Positions 6,710 through 18,126 of a stretch of DNA of 37,279 nucleotides are shown piece after piece (the first letter of the stretch is position 1; every line of letters begins with the position of its first letter). The stretch is from NCBI GenBank assembly GCA_964403015.1, contig CAYOEJ010000015.1, forward strand, positions 1 through 37,279, read 5' to 3'. This stretch comes from CAYOEJ01 sp964403015. GTDB lineage: Bacteria > Actinomycetota > Actinomycetes > Actinomycetales > Actinomycetaceae. A model generated the notes under the pieces. The model was not told the origin of the DNA and ran no database searches. It worked only from the letters and a program-made list of their open reading frames with translations. The position numbers and the translations under genes were made by a program.

Positions 6710-8659
6710 CTAGCTGTTATTGCCGCCGCTGTTGTTCGGGCCGGCGTTGATGTTGTTGCTATTGGACCTACCAACGCTGCCCGCATTCGTGTCCGTGCCG
6801 TCGTCCGGGGGCGGTTCCTCTCCCGTGGGTTCGGGATCTGGCTCGGTCGTGGGTTCCTCGGTGGGCTCGGGTTCCGTGGTTGGCTCTGGCTCGGGTTCAG
6901 GCATCGGTGTCGGTGCCTTGGCCACGATGAGCTCAACTGACTGATCATAAGGATGCTTACCGGGTCCGGGCGTCATCTCTGCGACGGTGCCCGGAGTGAA
7001 GGCGGCAAGCTCTTCCTCAGTGATCTTGATGTTTGGAATCTTGAGCTCGTCGCGCAGAATTCTCTCGGCTTCTTCCACCGACATTCCGCGAACATCTTGG
7101 ATGTTAACCTCACCGGACGCGAGCGTGAGGTTGACGCTTGAGCCGCGATCAACCTTTTCACCTTCGCCGGGGCTGGTTGCGGAGACCGTGTCTCGCGCCA
7201 TGCCAGGGACATCGGCGAATTCCACGCGGCCAACTTCAAGTCCGAGGCTCTCGAGCGCCTCCTTGGCCTGGTCCTGGTTGTAGTTGCCGTTGGCGAGGTC
7301 AGGGATGGTTACGCTTCCAACTCCGGAGGAGAAGGACACGGTAACCACTTCGCCTTCTGGAACTCGCTCACCAATGCCGGGCTCCGAAGATACATAGAGG
7401 TTGGCAGGAATCGAATCATGTTCTTGGGGGGCACCGAGAGCGAAGCGGAGTCCCTCTTCTTCGAGCCTTTGCCGGGCCTCTGTCTGGTCGAGACCCTGAA
7501 GATCCGGGACTTCGACCAGTGTGGGCGTCGGTTCGGGGCGTTCCTCGTCATTATCTCCAAAAAGGGACCAGCCCAGACCGGCCAAGGCAAGGAGAAGCAG
7601 TAAGATTCCTAGTCCGATGAAGAGACCGTTGCGGTTCTTCTCCTCGGCGGGCGGTTGAGCTGGCTGAATACCCGTCTGAGTTGAGGTAACGCCAGTGCTG
7701 GTCATGGACGCGGCCGCGGGTGGGCCCGCAATCGCTGTTGCAGCTACCGGAGCAGACATCACCTGCGTCTGCCACGAATTCACCGAAGGAGCGCTTACAC
7801 CTTCGCCGCGGGAAGCGGAAAGGAGTTCGGAGCGCATTTCCGCGGCACTCTGGTAGCGATCTTCGCGCCGCTTGGCCAAGGATTTCATAACCACGCGATC
7901 GAGCGAGTCGGGGATGTCAGGAGCGACCGTTGCGGCCGGCTCGGGCGCCTGAGAGACGTGCTGGTAGGCAACCGCCACTGCAGAATCGCCACGGAAGGGC
8001 GGAATGCCAGTCAGCAACTCATAGAGAAGGCAGCCGGCGGAGTAAAGATCCGACCTAGCATCAACAACCTCGCCGCGAGCCTGCTCGGGGGAGAGGTATT
8101 GCGCGGTGCCCACAACAGAGTTGGTCTGGGTCATGGTCGCTGCCGAGTCTGCGATTGCGCGAGCAATGCCAAAGTCCATGACCTTGACCTTGCCCTCTTG
8201 GGTAAGCATGATGTTGCCCGGCTTGATATCGCGATGGATGATGCCCTCGCGATGAGAGTACTCGAGGGCTGAAAGCACGCCGACAACAACCTGAACGGCC
8301 TCACCGATTGGCAGGGCATCGCCGTTCTTAAGCAGCTCAGAGACCGTGCGTCCCTTGACGTACTCCATCACGATGTAGGGCAGCGCGATTTCGCGACCCG
8401 TGTGCGACGTGACGGTTTCCTCGCCGGTGTCGTAGACGGCAACGATGGAAGGGTGGTTGAGCGCTGCAGCGGACTGCGCCTCGCGTCGGAAGCGTGCGAT
8501 GAAAGTGGGGTCCGTGACGTGATCGGAACGAAGCACCTTGATGGCCACCGTTCGTGAAAGACGCGTGTCGTAACCAATATGTACCTGTGCCATACCGCCA
8601 CGACCCACGAGGTCACCTACCTCGTAGCGGCCACCTAAAATACGGGGGATCTCAGCCAT
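6710..8659 (-). CDS. pknB: PASTA-domain serine/threonine protein kinase PknB
   Basis: 649 residues. The kinase domain is about residues 10-275: glycine loop GRGGMA, K41, HRD at 142-144, DFG at 162-164, an activation loop with Thr residues near 175-179, and the PEQ motif at 191. A Pro/Ala/Thr-rich juxtamembrane stretch leads to one membrane helix (345-367). Three extracellular PASTA repeats follow (about 381-585), and then a Pro/Glu/Thr tail and an Asn/Ser-rich end. PASTA domains bind muropeptides or lipid II and steer growth-related phosphorylation. It is the last gene of the fhaA-to-pknB operon, 97 bp after pbpA. It has three PASTA repeats where the mycobacterial PknB has four, and the low-complexity tail is an addition. 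Confidence 0.97.
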   Translation of the reverse strand: MAEIPRILGGRYEVGDLVGRGGMAQVHIGYDTRLSRTVAIKVLRSDHVTDPTFIARFRREAQSAAALNHPSIVAVYDTGEETVTSHTGREIALPYIVMEYVKGRTVSELLKNGDALPIGEAVQVVVGVLSALEYSHREGIIHRDIKPGNIMLTQEGKVKVMDFGIARAIADSAATMTQTNSVVGTAQYLSPEQARGEVVDARSDLYSAGCLLYELLTGIPPFRGDSAVAVAYQHVSQAPEPAATVAPDIPDSLDRVVMKSLAKRREDRYQSAAEMRSELLSASRGEGVSAPSVNSWQTQVMSAPVAATAIAGPPAAASMTSTGVTSTQTGIQPAQPPAEEKNRNGLFIGLGILLLLLALAGLGWSLFGDNDEERPEPTPTLVEVPDLQGLDQTEARQRLEEEGLRFALGAPQEHDSIPANLYVSSEPGIGERVPEGEVVTVSFSSGVGSVTIPDLANGNYNQDQAKEALESLGLEVGRVEFADVPGMARDTVSATSPGEGEKVDRGSSVNLTLASGEVNIQDVRGMSVEEAERILRDELKIPNIKITEEELAAFTPGTVAEMTPGPGKHPYDQSVELIVAKAPTPMPEPEPEPTTEPEPTEEPTTEPDPEPTGEEPPPDDGTDTNAGSVGRSNSNNINAGPNNSGGNNS

Positions 8660-8756
8660 TACTTATTACCCTCTCCGAAAATATCTCCGCCTCTGACCAT
8701 ATTGCCCCATCTCGTTGGATGTGGACCAAATGGCAAAGTTACGATTGGGTTGCAGT

Positions 8757-10193
8757 TCATTGATTAACCACCGCATCTATCACGGCGCGCGCCACAGGAC
8801 CCGCCACGGTACCGCCGTCGCCGCCATTTTCTATAAAGACTGCCACCGCCACCTGCGGGGCGTCCGTCGCATCGAATCCCACAAACCATGCGTGTGGTGA
8901 CTGCCCGCTCACCTGGGCACTACCGGTCTTCCCAGCCACCTGTATATTTCCGAGGGCTGCATGTGAGCCGGTTCCGCGATTGACGACGTCGATCATCATC
9001 GATTCGAGGTAGTCCGCAGTTTCCTTCGTGATTGGTTCGCTGAACTCGGAAGGTGACGTGGTGGAGACGACCGCGAGATCGGCCGTCAGCGTTTCCTCAA
9101 TGAGGTAGGGCTGCATGATGACGCCATCGTTAGCGACGGCCGAAGCCATCATGGCCATCTGGAGTGGACTGACGACGACGTCGCGTTGGCCGAAGGAATC
9201 CATCGCCAGTATTGCCTGGTCGGCGGGGTCTGGGAAGCGAGACGGCCGCACTGTCAGTGGGATTGAGAGTTCCTGGTGGAATCCAAAAGCTTCAGCCATC
9301 GAGGTCATCTTCTCGGCACCAAGGTCCAAGCCACCAATAGCGAAAGCCGTGTTGCACGATTCTTGGAAAGCCGTTCGGAGAGGTACTTCTCCGGAACCGT
9401 CGCCGCACGCGCGCTGCAAAGGGTTAAAGATCTCGTGTGTAGTTCCCGGAGGTGAGAAGCTGTGCGGTGCTTCCACCAGTGATTCCGGAGTCAAGCCATC
9501 TTCGATCATCGCTGCAGCGGTGATCACCTTGAAGACGGATCCGGGAGCGTAAAGATCGCCGCCGGTTGCGCGATTGAGAAGTGGTTCGGCGTCGTCGGCA
9601 AGATAGTTGGTCCACGCTTCGTTAGCCGTAGCTCGGTCGCGTGTGGCGAGAAGATTCGGGTCGTACGAAGGGCTCGAGACTAGCGCCAAGATCCGGCCAG
9701 TGCTCGGTTCTATTGCCACGACGGCACCGCGGCGGCCACCCAACGCGTCGTATGCAGCGCGCTGCGCTAGTGGGTCCAAGGTCAAGGAGACCGCGCCGCC
9801 CTTTGGCTGGGATCCGGTGATGAGATCCTCAAGCCGCTGCGTTGCCAAGGACGAGTCAGAGCCACCAAGAACCGAGTTGGCTTCGCGCTCGATGCCCGTC
9901 ATCGAATTGAACACGGTGGAAAAGTATCCGGTGACGTGCCCGTAGAGCGGCCCGTTGCTATAGGTGCGCAGGAAGTTGTACGGATCATCGACGGGCTGGG
10001 ACGTTGTGATCGGCTCACCGGCCACAATGATCGGCCCGCGATCCGTTCCGTACTCGCGATACAACGTGCGTACGTTGCGCGCGTCAGCATTGAGCTCGGG
10101 GGCACGGAAGAACTGAATGTAGGTGGCCGCCATCATGAGCGTCACGAACATGACGATGACGAGCACGGACATCTTGCGAAGCGGTGGATTCAC
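8757..10193 (-). CDS. pbpA: Penicillin-binding protein A (class B transpeptidase)
   Basis: A 478-residue protein with an N-terminal signal anchor (about residues 9-25) and a dimerisation region. The transpeptidase domain has all three motifs: SxxK at 219-222 (PGSVFKV), SxN at 279-281 (ESCNTAF) and KTG at 422-424. PbpA crosslinks peptidoglycan and in mycobacteria is needed for cell division and is a PknB substrate. Translation starts at GTG, overlapping the rodA stop as GTGA, so it is coupled to rodA. This overlap also fixes the true end of rodA. Confidence 0.96.
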   Translation of the reverse strand: MNPPLRKMSVLVIVMFVTLMMAATYIQFFRAPELNADARNVRTLYREYGTDRGPIIVAGEPITTSQPVDDPYNFLRTYSNGPLYGHVTGYFSTVFNSMTGIEREANSVLGGSDSSLATQRLEDLITGSQPKGGAVSLTLDPLAQRAAYDALGGRRGAVVAIEPSTGRILALVSSPSYDPNLLATRDRATANEAWTNYLADDAEPLLNRATGGDLYAPGSVFKVITAAAMIEDGLTPESLVEAPHSFSPPGTTHEIFNPLQRACGDGSGEVPLRTAFQESCNTAFAIGGLDLGAEKMTSMAEAFGFHQELSIPLTVRPSRFPDPADQAILAMDSFGQRDVVVSPLQMAMMASAVANDGVIMQPYLIEETLTADLAVVSTTSPSEFSEPITKETADYLESMMIDVVNRGTGSHAALGNIQVAGKTGSAQVSGQSPHAWFVGFDATDAPQVAVAVFIENGGDGGTVAGPVARAVIDAVVNQ

Positions 10194-11892
10194 AGGCGCA
10201 CCACCTCCGTTGGTTGGGAGTTGTCGTCGTCGGCCCCGTCGTCGCCAACGTCGGCTGCGTCACCAGAGTCGCCAACGTCGNNNNNNNNNNNNNNNNNNNN
10301 NNNNNNNNNNNNNNNNNNNNNNNNNNNNNNNNNNNNNNNNNNNNNNNNNNNNNNNNNNNNNNNNNNNNNNNNNNNNNNNNGTCGTCGGCCCCGTCGTCGC
10401 CAACGTCGGCTGCGTCACCAGAGTCGCCAACGTCGCCTTCGTCTGCGGAGTCGGTTCCGTCGTCGTTCGGCGTAGCGGAAGGCCGGAGGGAATCGTCAGC
10501 GGGAAGGTCGCCGGTGGTAATAGACGACAGCGGCGTCGATGCGGGTGTGTAGGGACGACGAGCGGCGTCAGACATGCGAATGAGAATACCGATGATGATC
10601 CAGTTGGTGAGGAGTGCAGAGCCGCCAAGGGCGAGGAATGGCATGGCCAGACCGGTGAGGGGGATGACCCGGGTGACGCCGCCAACCACCACGAAGCACT
10701 GTAGCGCCACAGTGAATCCGAGGCCGGCCGCGAGGAGCTTTCCGAAGCCGTCGCGCAAATCGATGCCGGTCTTGAGGGCTCGGGTGACGATCAGTAGGTA
10801 GACCGCGAGAATTCCCAATAGCCCCATGAGCCCAAGCTCTTCGCCGAACGAAGCGATGATGAAGTCCGAGTTTGCCGCGTAGGAATTGGTGGGGTATCCC
10901 TCGCCGAATCCGGTGCCGAACAGTCCTCCCGAGGCCATGCCGAACCAACCCTGAACCAGCTGGTAGGAACCGTAGCGGGCGTTGTAAACGTCGGTATCGA
11001 GCGCGCTGAGCCAAATGTTGAACCGGGCTTGGATGTGGGGCATTACTTGGACGATCAGATACACGCCAGCGGCCGTCAAAATGCCGCCAATAATAATCCA
11101 CGAGATCCGTTCCGTGGCCACGTAGAGCATCGCCACGAACAAGCCGAAGAACAGGATGGCCGTACCAAAGTCTCGTTCGAATACGAGGATCAGCATGCAC
11201 GCCGCCCACGCCACCATGATGGGTGCAAAGTGTCGGAGGCGAGGTAATTGCAGGCCCAGAATGTTCTTACCGGCGAGCGAAAGGTTGTCTCGCTGTGCAA
11301 CGAGGTATCCCGCGAAGAAGACGGCGAAGCAGATCTTTGCCAGCTCTGCCGGCTGGAAGCTGAAGCCTGCAACGTGAATCCAAATACGCGCGCCGTTAAA
11401 CTCGCGACCCAGACCCGGCACGAGCGGCAGCAGGAGAAGCACGATGCCCGCAACGAGGGAGCTGTAGGTGAACCTGCGCAAAAGCCGGTGATCTCGCAGC
11501 ACGGCCACCGTGATCACCATGAGAACTACCGCGACTGCTGCGAGGATGAGCTGACCCCGGACTTCGGGACTCTCGCCACTAGCCACCAGAGCGGCATCAA
11601 TGCGATGAATCATCGCCAGACCCAATCCGGTGAGAAGGACGGCGGCCGGGAAGTACACGGGGTCCGCCCACGGCGCCCATCGGCGAATCAAGAGGTGACA
11701 GACAAACAACCCGACAGCAGCAATTCCGGCAACGATCGCGAAATTATCTGGGAGAAGGGCTACCTGCGAGGCATCGTTGACGCCAAGATGTACAAGAATC
11801 CACGCCGCGAGACCGATGGCAAGCGCGAGGAAAAGCAACCCGAGTTCCTGAATCCGTCCAGGGCGGGCTGGTCGAGAGGTCACGACGCTCAT
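10190..11892 (-). CDS. rodA: SEDS-family peptidoglycan glycosyltransferase RodA/FtsW
   Basis: An integral membrane protein with about 12 helices, ending in an acidic, Gly/Asp-rich cytoplasmic tail. SEDS hallmarks include AELAKICFAVFFAGYL, a VFERDFGTA segment and a GGVTRVIPLTGLAMPFLALGGS segment. It polymerises lipid II together with the PbpA transpeptidase. The start overlaps the pstP stop (ATGA). A 100-N gap lies in the tail and has the same 55 bases on both sides. If the N run and one copy are removed, the coding length is 1548 nt, exactly 516 codons, ending at the TGA of the GTGA overlap with pbpA (10190-10192). The protein is therefore probably 515 residues and intact. A reading that runs past 10190 in another frame is an artefact of the N count. 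Confidence 0.95.
10226..10435. repeat. 55-bp exact duplicate flanking a 100-N scaffold gap in rodA
   Basis: Bases 10226-10280 and 10381-10435 are identical and the N run is 10281-10380. The repeated segment itself contains shorter GTCGCCAACGTCG copies and encodes the Asp/Gly-rich RodA tail. The duplicate is either an overlap of contig ends or a collapsed tandem array. A 55-base unit would break the frame if tandemly repeated, whereas merging the copies keeps it. Confidence 0.85.
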
Positions 11893-13241
11893 CCGGCGTC
11901 GTCCTCGCTAGCACTGCGGGTGCCGCTAGGCGACGGGTTGGGAGTTCCGCTGCGGGCGGCGTCGTCAGTGGGCGACGGCGACGTACCCGGAAACGCACTT
12001 GGAGTCGCCGACGGCGAAGGAGACGGTTGTGGCCGAGGCTCCGGTCGCTTCTGCTGCTCTAGGTCAGTGACGACTTTCTCCGCCTCGTCGAGGGATCCGC
12101 GAGTAATCGGGGTGTCTAGGCGTTGCTGAGCAACCGGACTGAGGTCGTCGATCGCAACGTTGGTTTCTTCGTGCAGGGAGGAAAGCGAAAACGGACCGAG
12201 GTCTTGTGGAATCCCGCGATAAATGGCTACATTTCCGTCGTTTGGCGCCACGTAGTATTGGGTCTGAGTCCACGCGTAACCGCCACCGAGTGCCGCAACG
12301 GTGAGCGCCGCGACGGCGATGGCAGCGGCAACGCGGGCGGCGAGTCGCGGAGCGTCGTCAGATGAATCCTTGGTTTCTTCAGGTTCGTCATTCTCTGTTC
12401 GCGCGGTGAGCGCCGCAGCCTTGCCAGCTGCGGACGAGCCCGCGCGGGACGGGCGGCGTGCATCGACAGCGGCAGAACCCACCACGATCGGGCCGCGGTC
12501 ATAACCGGCTGCGCGAGAAGTCTCTACGACGTCGGCGAGTACAACGGTGACATTATCCGGTGCGCCGCCGGCGAGAGCCAGCTCAATGAGGCGCTCACCG
12601 CACTCATCCAGATCCTCATAGCTGTTGAGCGTTTCCTCGATGGTTTCGTCCGTGACGACTCCGAACAACCCATCTGAACACAGGAGCCAGCGATCACCGA
12701 TCACGGCCTCACGGATGGATTCATCGAGCTCGACTGGCTCGGGAGTGTCACCCACGTTGCGCATGATGACGTTGCGTTTGGGATGGTTCTGCGCCTCTTC
12801 AGGCGTGATTTGTCCGCGATCAAGGAGGTATTGAACCAGGGTATGGTCGCGCGTGATCTGGGCGAGTTTGCCCTTGCGCAGTAGGTACGCACGTGAGTCA
12901 CCCACGTGCACCATCGCCATCTTGTTTGTTGTGCGCAGGATCGCGATACAGGTGGTACCTAGACCCTCCAACTCCTTGGACTCCGCGGATCTCTCAATGA
13001 GCTCATCGTGCGCATCGTTCACCGCGTTACGAAGCAGCGGGAGCAGTTCTTCAGCCTGATGCGTGTCATCGATTTCAGCGAGATGCGCTACCGCAACGGA
13101 GGAAGCGATGTCGCCGCCCGCGGCTCCACCCATGCCGTCGGCGAGCACTAGCAGGTGTGCGGAGGCATAGCCCGCATCTTGGTTCGACTCCCTGATGAGG
13201 CCGACGTCGGAAAAAGCCGCGTACCTAAGCTGAATGGTCAT
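11889..13241 (-). CDS. pstP: PP2C-family serine/threonine phosphatase PstP
   Basis: A 450-residue protein. The N-terminal PP2C domain (about 1-240) has metal ligands D22 (ESNQDAG), D35/G36 (VLADGMGG), D190 (LLCSDG) and D229 (GAPDNVT). A linker, a single membrane helix (about 300-322) and an extracytoplasmic part ending in a Pro/Ser/Thr-rich tail follow. PstP reverses PknA/PknB phosphorylation and is the only such phosphatase in many actinobacteria. It overlaps fhaB upstream and rodA downstream by 4 nt each, so the whole block is one transcriptional and translational unit. No pknA gene is present between pbpA and pknB here, unlike mycobacteria. Confidence 0.96.
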   Translation of the reverse strand: MTIQLRYAAFSDVGLIRESNQDAGYASAHLLVLADGMGGAAGGDIASSVAVAHLAEIDDTHQAEELLPLLRNAVNDAHDELIERSAESKELEGLGTTCIAILRTTNKMAMVHVGDSRAYLLRKGKLAQITRDHTLVQYLLDRGQITPEEAQNHPKRNVIMRNVGDTPEPVELDESIREAVIGDRWLLCSDGLFGVVTDETIEETLNSYEDLDECGERLIELALAGGAPDNVTVVLADVVETSRAAGYDRGPIVVGSAAVDARRPSRAGSSAAGKAAALTARTENDEPEETKDSSDDAPRLAARVAAAIAVAALTVAALGGGYAWTQTQYYVAPNDGNVAIYRGIPQDLGPFSLSSLHEETNVAIDDLSPVAQQRLDTPITRGSLDEAEKVVTDLEQQKRPEPRPQPSPSPSATPSAFPGTSPSPTDDAARSGTPNPSPSGTRSASEDDAG

Positions 13242-13714
13242 CGACGAATCTCCATCGTCGTCTTACCGATCGTCACCGGCATGCCCGGATCAAGTTGAAT
13301 CGGCTGGTAGATGCGTTGGGTTCCCACCCACGTGCCATTCGTAGAGTTGAGGTCCTCGATAAACCACGTACCGGCGTCGTTATAGAAACGGGCGTGGCGC
13401 GAGGACGCGTACCCGTCGTCGAGAACCAGTGCAGAGTCGGGGGAACGGCCAACCGTGAGCGAACCGACGCCGAGCGGAAGCGTGGTGCCGGAGAGCGGGC
13501 CCTCGGTGACCACGAGACGTGTGGGGCCTGCCGGGACAGGTGCGGGTGCCACTCGTCTGCGAGACTCTTGCTTAACTGGCCGTGCCCGACCCGCGCGATC
13601 GTTGATGCGGGTGCCGAATACGTCGTTGCGGATGGTGACAACGACGAAGAGAACGAATATCCACAGCAGCGCGAGGAATCCGAAGCGCAGGATGGTGATG
13701 ACGAGAGCGCTCAT
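13238..13714 (-). CDS. fhaB: FHA-domain protein FhaB (FipA-like)
   Basis: A 158-residue protein with an N-terminal membrane segment (ITILRFGFLALLWIFVLFVVV), a basic linker and a C-terminal FHA domain (about 70-158). The phosphothreonine-binding features are visible: VGRSPDSALVLDD, SSRHARF, and LNSTNGTWVG. FHA proteins dock on phosphorylated PknB targets; the mycobacterial homologue connects FtsZ and FtsQ during division. It overlaps fhaA upstream and pstP downstream by 4 nt each. Confidence 0.95.
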   Translation of the reverse strand: MSALVITILRFGFLALLWIFVLFVVVTIRNDVFGTRINDRAGRARPVKQESRRRVAPAPVPAGPTRLVVTEGPLSGTTLPLGVGSLTVGRSPDSALVLDDGYASSRHARFYNDAGTWFIEDLNSTNGTWVGTQRIYQPIQLDPGMPVTIGKTTMEIRR

Positions 13715-14409
13715 AGGAACTCCGGAGAGGTCCAGAACATGATGCGCGTTCGCCCGATCGTGAGGGTGTTGCCATCGAGGAGCGTTGCTGCCGATATCCG
13801 GTGGCCTTCGACGAATGTGCCGTTGGTGGTGTCGAGGTCCGTGGCAATCACGCCTCCGGGGGTTACGCGCAGTTCGAGATGTTTGCGTGAGACCCCCGAA
13901 TCGTCGACCGTGATGTCCGCACTAGACCCGCGACCGATCACCGTAATGGCCCCGGTGAGAATGTACCGCTCTCCGTCCACATCGATAATGGGATTTTGTG
14001 GTGAGGCGTCGCGCGTTGTGGCCGGCGCAACTGCGCCCCGACGCGTAGATCCGTGAACGATGACCTTGCCGCGGGGAAGGTCTGACGACGAGACAAAGTC
14101 AATCGTGATGGGGCCGAGGAACGTATACTCCTGCTCGCGTGCGTGCCGGATTGCGACAGAAGTGAGTTCGGCCTTGAGTGCCTCCTCGCCCCATTCGGAA
14201 ATCTTGCCGTAGTCGGAATCAGACAGGGAGAGTGAGAAGTCGTTCGGGACGATGACGCGTTCGCGAGACATCGATGCGGCGCGGTCGTCCATCGACTTCT
14301 TAATGCCCGAGGCCAGCTCAACTGGTTTCAGGTCCGAGCGGAATGCTCGAGAGAAGACGTTGTCCACCGCATTTTCTACGCTTCGTTCAAACTTGTCGAA
14401 GGCGCCCAT
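13711..14409 (-). CDS. fhaA: FHA-domain protein FhaA with DUF3662 N-terminal domain
   Basis: 232 residues from the ATG at 14409, which has GGAGG seven bases upstream; 17 more residues could be read in frame upstream, but they lack a good ribosome binding site. The N-terminal domain (about 1-115, opening MGAFDKFERSVENAVDNVF) is the DUF3662 domain of FhaA. The C-terminal FHA domain (about 155-232) has GRGSSADITVDDSGVSRKH and TTNGTFV. In mycobacteria FhaA (527 residues) binds phosphorylated MviN to restrain peptidoglycan synthesis. The present protein lacks the long disordered middle of that homologue. It is the first gene of the operon. Confidence 0.94.
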   Translation of the reverse strand: MGAFDKFERSVENAVDNVFSRAFRSDLKPVELASGIKKSMDDRAASMSRERVIVPNDFSLSLSDSDYGKISEWGEEALKAELTSVAIRHAREQEYTFLGPITIDFVSSSDLPRGKVIVHGSTRRGAVAPATTRDASPQNPIIDVDGERYILTGAITVIGRGSSADITVDDSGVSRKHLELRVTPGGVIATDLDTTNGTFVEGHRISAATLLDGNTLTIGRTRIMFWTSPEFL

Positions 14410-14552
14410 CGAATGTCCTCCATCATCTACCGGGGTAGACCGAGTGCGGGCTAGTCCCATCCATTTTTCCTGCCTCTAGACTACTTCGAATGCGCAGTGA
14501 ATCCCACTAGCGCCGGTGTGCAGAATCACGCGGCAGTAGTGCTGCCACTGCT

Positions 14553-14581
14553 TTGTATTGGTTTAGTGCGGCGTGTATGCT
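14553..14581 (+). promoter_or_regulatory. Promoter of the leucine tRNA gene
   Basis: TTGTAT (14553-14558) and TATGCT (14576-14581) are separated by exactly 17 bp, giving a sigma70-type promoter whose start point would fall just before the tRNA 5' end at 14592. Confidence 0.7.
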
Positions 14582-14591
14582 GACATAGCTC

Positions 14592-14678
14592 GCTCGAGTG
14601 GCGGAATAGGCAGACGCGCACGGTTCAGGTCCGTGTGCCCGAAAGGGCGTGGGGGTTCAACTCCCCCCTCGAGCACCA
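14592..14678 (+). tRNA. tRNA-Leu (anticodon CAG)
   Basis: The acceptor stem GCTCGAG (14592-14598) pairs with CTCGAGC (14668-14674). The anticodon stem is CACGG/CCGTG with loop TTCAGGT, so the anticodon is CAG at 14626-14628. A long variable arm (TGCCCGAAAGGGCG) marks a class II tRNA, as expected for leucine. The T arm is GGGGGTTCAACTCCCCC. The discriminator A is followed by an encoded CCA at 14676-14678. Confidence 0.97.
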
Positions 14679-15261
14679 CATAAAACGTTGATATACCAAC
14701 AGTTTTAGCTTCCTTGCGGCTGTCTAGTCTGAGTGTCGTCTAGGCGCATGTCCCTGTGATTACTCTTTATTGACGCCCGTTTCCGGGCGCTTCCACTTCC
14801 CTCACATGTGCGTTAACTACCTTTTCGTACCCCGCAGGGGTCTGTCGCCATAACTGCGCAGTTTCTGCATTTAAATCCGAGATTTTGCTCTTTTTGTGCA
14901 AGATCAGCGCAGATATGTAACAAGTTGCCTTGAAGTGCTGGCTCCTGCGGGTCGGTGCGGGGGCTGCGTAGGTGCGGGGGCTACCCGCCGCTTTAATCGC
15001 ACGTGCGAGGTCTTTCCGCTGGGGCTGCGCAGGTGCGCCCACGCCTATTGTTGGTGCATGGGTGGCCGATCGTGGTCCTTGCCTGGGACGGGCGACCTAT
15101 AAAACGGCTGAAATCCGCCGATACGCTGGCTAGATAGAGTCCAACAGTCAGTGCAGTAAGCGCCGCCAGTGCAATAAACGAGTAGGCGACGGCGGGACTC
15201 CATGAAAAGACAGTACCTCATTGGCGAGGTCGGGTTTAGCCCGTACTCCAGGAGTAATCGG
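14679..15261. other. Long intergenic region between tRNA-Leu and sdhC
   Basis: No convincing gene is seen in these 583 bases. A small GC hairpin (14774-14789, 6-bp stem) could end the tRNA transcript. A 69-bp dispersed repeat (14849-14917) follows, then G-rich near-tandem repeats (GTGCGGGGGCT occurs at about 14956 and 14973). The sdh promoter should lie between about 15100 and 15250. A 91-codon minus-strand open frame crosses the repeat but has no visible family or ribosome binding site and is not called. Confidence 0.6.
14849..14917. repeat. 69-bp dispersed repeat with inverted ends, copy 1
   Basis: The ends are CATAACTGCGC and GCGCAGATATG, inverted with one mismatch in 11. Read on the minus strand it aligns without gaps to 24683-24751: 17 of the first 20 and 13 of the last 19 bases match, but only about 9 of the central 30. 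The equal length and conserved ends suggest a small mobile (MITE/REP-like) element or a structured site. Confidence 0.6.
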
Positions 15262-15971
15262 ATGACAGCACAAGTTTCTTTGAGGCCGCCGCGAAAGGGG
15301 CCAGTACAGCCTGAGAGCCATGGTGTGCCCTCCTGGTCATGGAAGATCACCATGGCGATTACGGGCATCATCTGGACAGCCTTCGCCTTCATCCACCTGT
15401 GGGGAAACCTCAAGGTGTGGACGGGAGCAGACTCGTTCGACAGTTACGCCCACTGGCTCCGCGAAGTCGGATATCCGCTTGTTCCGGAAGGATTCATCCT
15501 CTGGGCATTTCGCATAGTGCTGGCAACTTCCCTTCTTCTGCACGTCACCGGCGGATTCACGCTTGCCTTCCGTGCGCGTGCAGCGCGCGGCTCGGTTCGC
15601 GCCCGGCCAGCAGCCAAGCTTTCGCGTCTCATGGCGGTCTCGGGCCTGATCATCCTGTGCTTCCTCGTAGTCCATGTTCTTGACCTCACCATGGGTGTCC
15701 AGCCGATTGCACCCGATACCTTCGTGGCAGGCAGCGCCTACGCCAACCTCATAGCCTCGCTTTCGCGCGTTCCCATGGCCTTGTTCTATGGCATAACGAT
15801 GCTGATACTCGCGAGCCACATTCTCCACGGCATCAAGGTGGTGTGGACAGACTTGGGGTCGACGACGGTCCGCTGGCGCCGCCTCAGCGTTCTACTCGCG
15901 CTCGTCCTTGCGTTGGTGATGGTGCTGGGTAATGGCCTTATTCCGCTTGCAGTTCAGATGGGGTGGTTGGC

Positions 15972-15975
<4 letters not shown>
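15262..15975 (+). CDS. sdhC: Succinate dehydrogenase cytochrome b subunit (b558 type)
   Basis: 237 residues from an ATG at 15262 with GGAG seven bases upstream; an in-frame ATG 60 bases earlier has only a weak ribosome binding site. Five membrane helices are visible, with several His residues in or near them (FIHLWGN, LLHVTGG, FLVVHVLD, ASHILHG) suitable as ligands of two haems. This single large anchor is the type used with the three-subunit b558 fumarate/succinate enzymes of Gram-positives. It holds the SdhA/SdhB catalytic heads on the membrane and passes electrons to menaquinone. The stop overlaps the sdhA start (ATGA). Confidence 0.93.
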
Positions 15976-18119
<2,144 letters not shown>

Positions 18120-18126
18120 GGGAACC

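Noticed and set aside
10084..10189. Extension of RodA through the gap into pbpA sequence
   Set aside because: It arises only because 100 N plus the duplicated 55-mer shift the frame. The in-frame end is the TGA overlapping the pbpA GTG.
11248..12129. 293-codon plus-strand open frame
   Set aside because: It runs antisense to rodA and pstP and is highly charged with no domain signature.
14767..15042. 91-codon minus-strand open frame in the tRNA-sdh intergenic region
   Set aside because: It spans the 69-bp dispersed repeat and a G-rich repeat, has no visible ribosome binding site and no recognisable fold.
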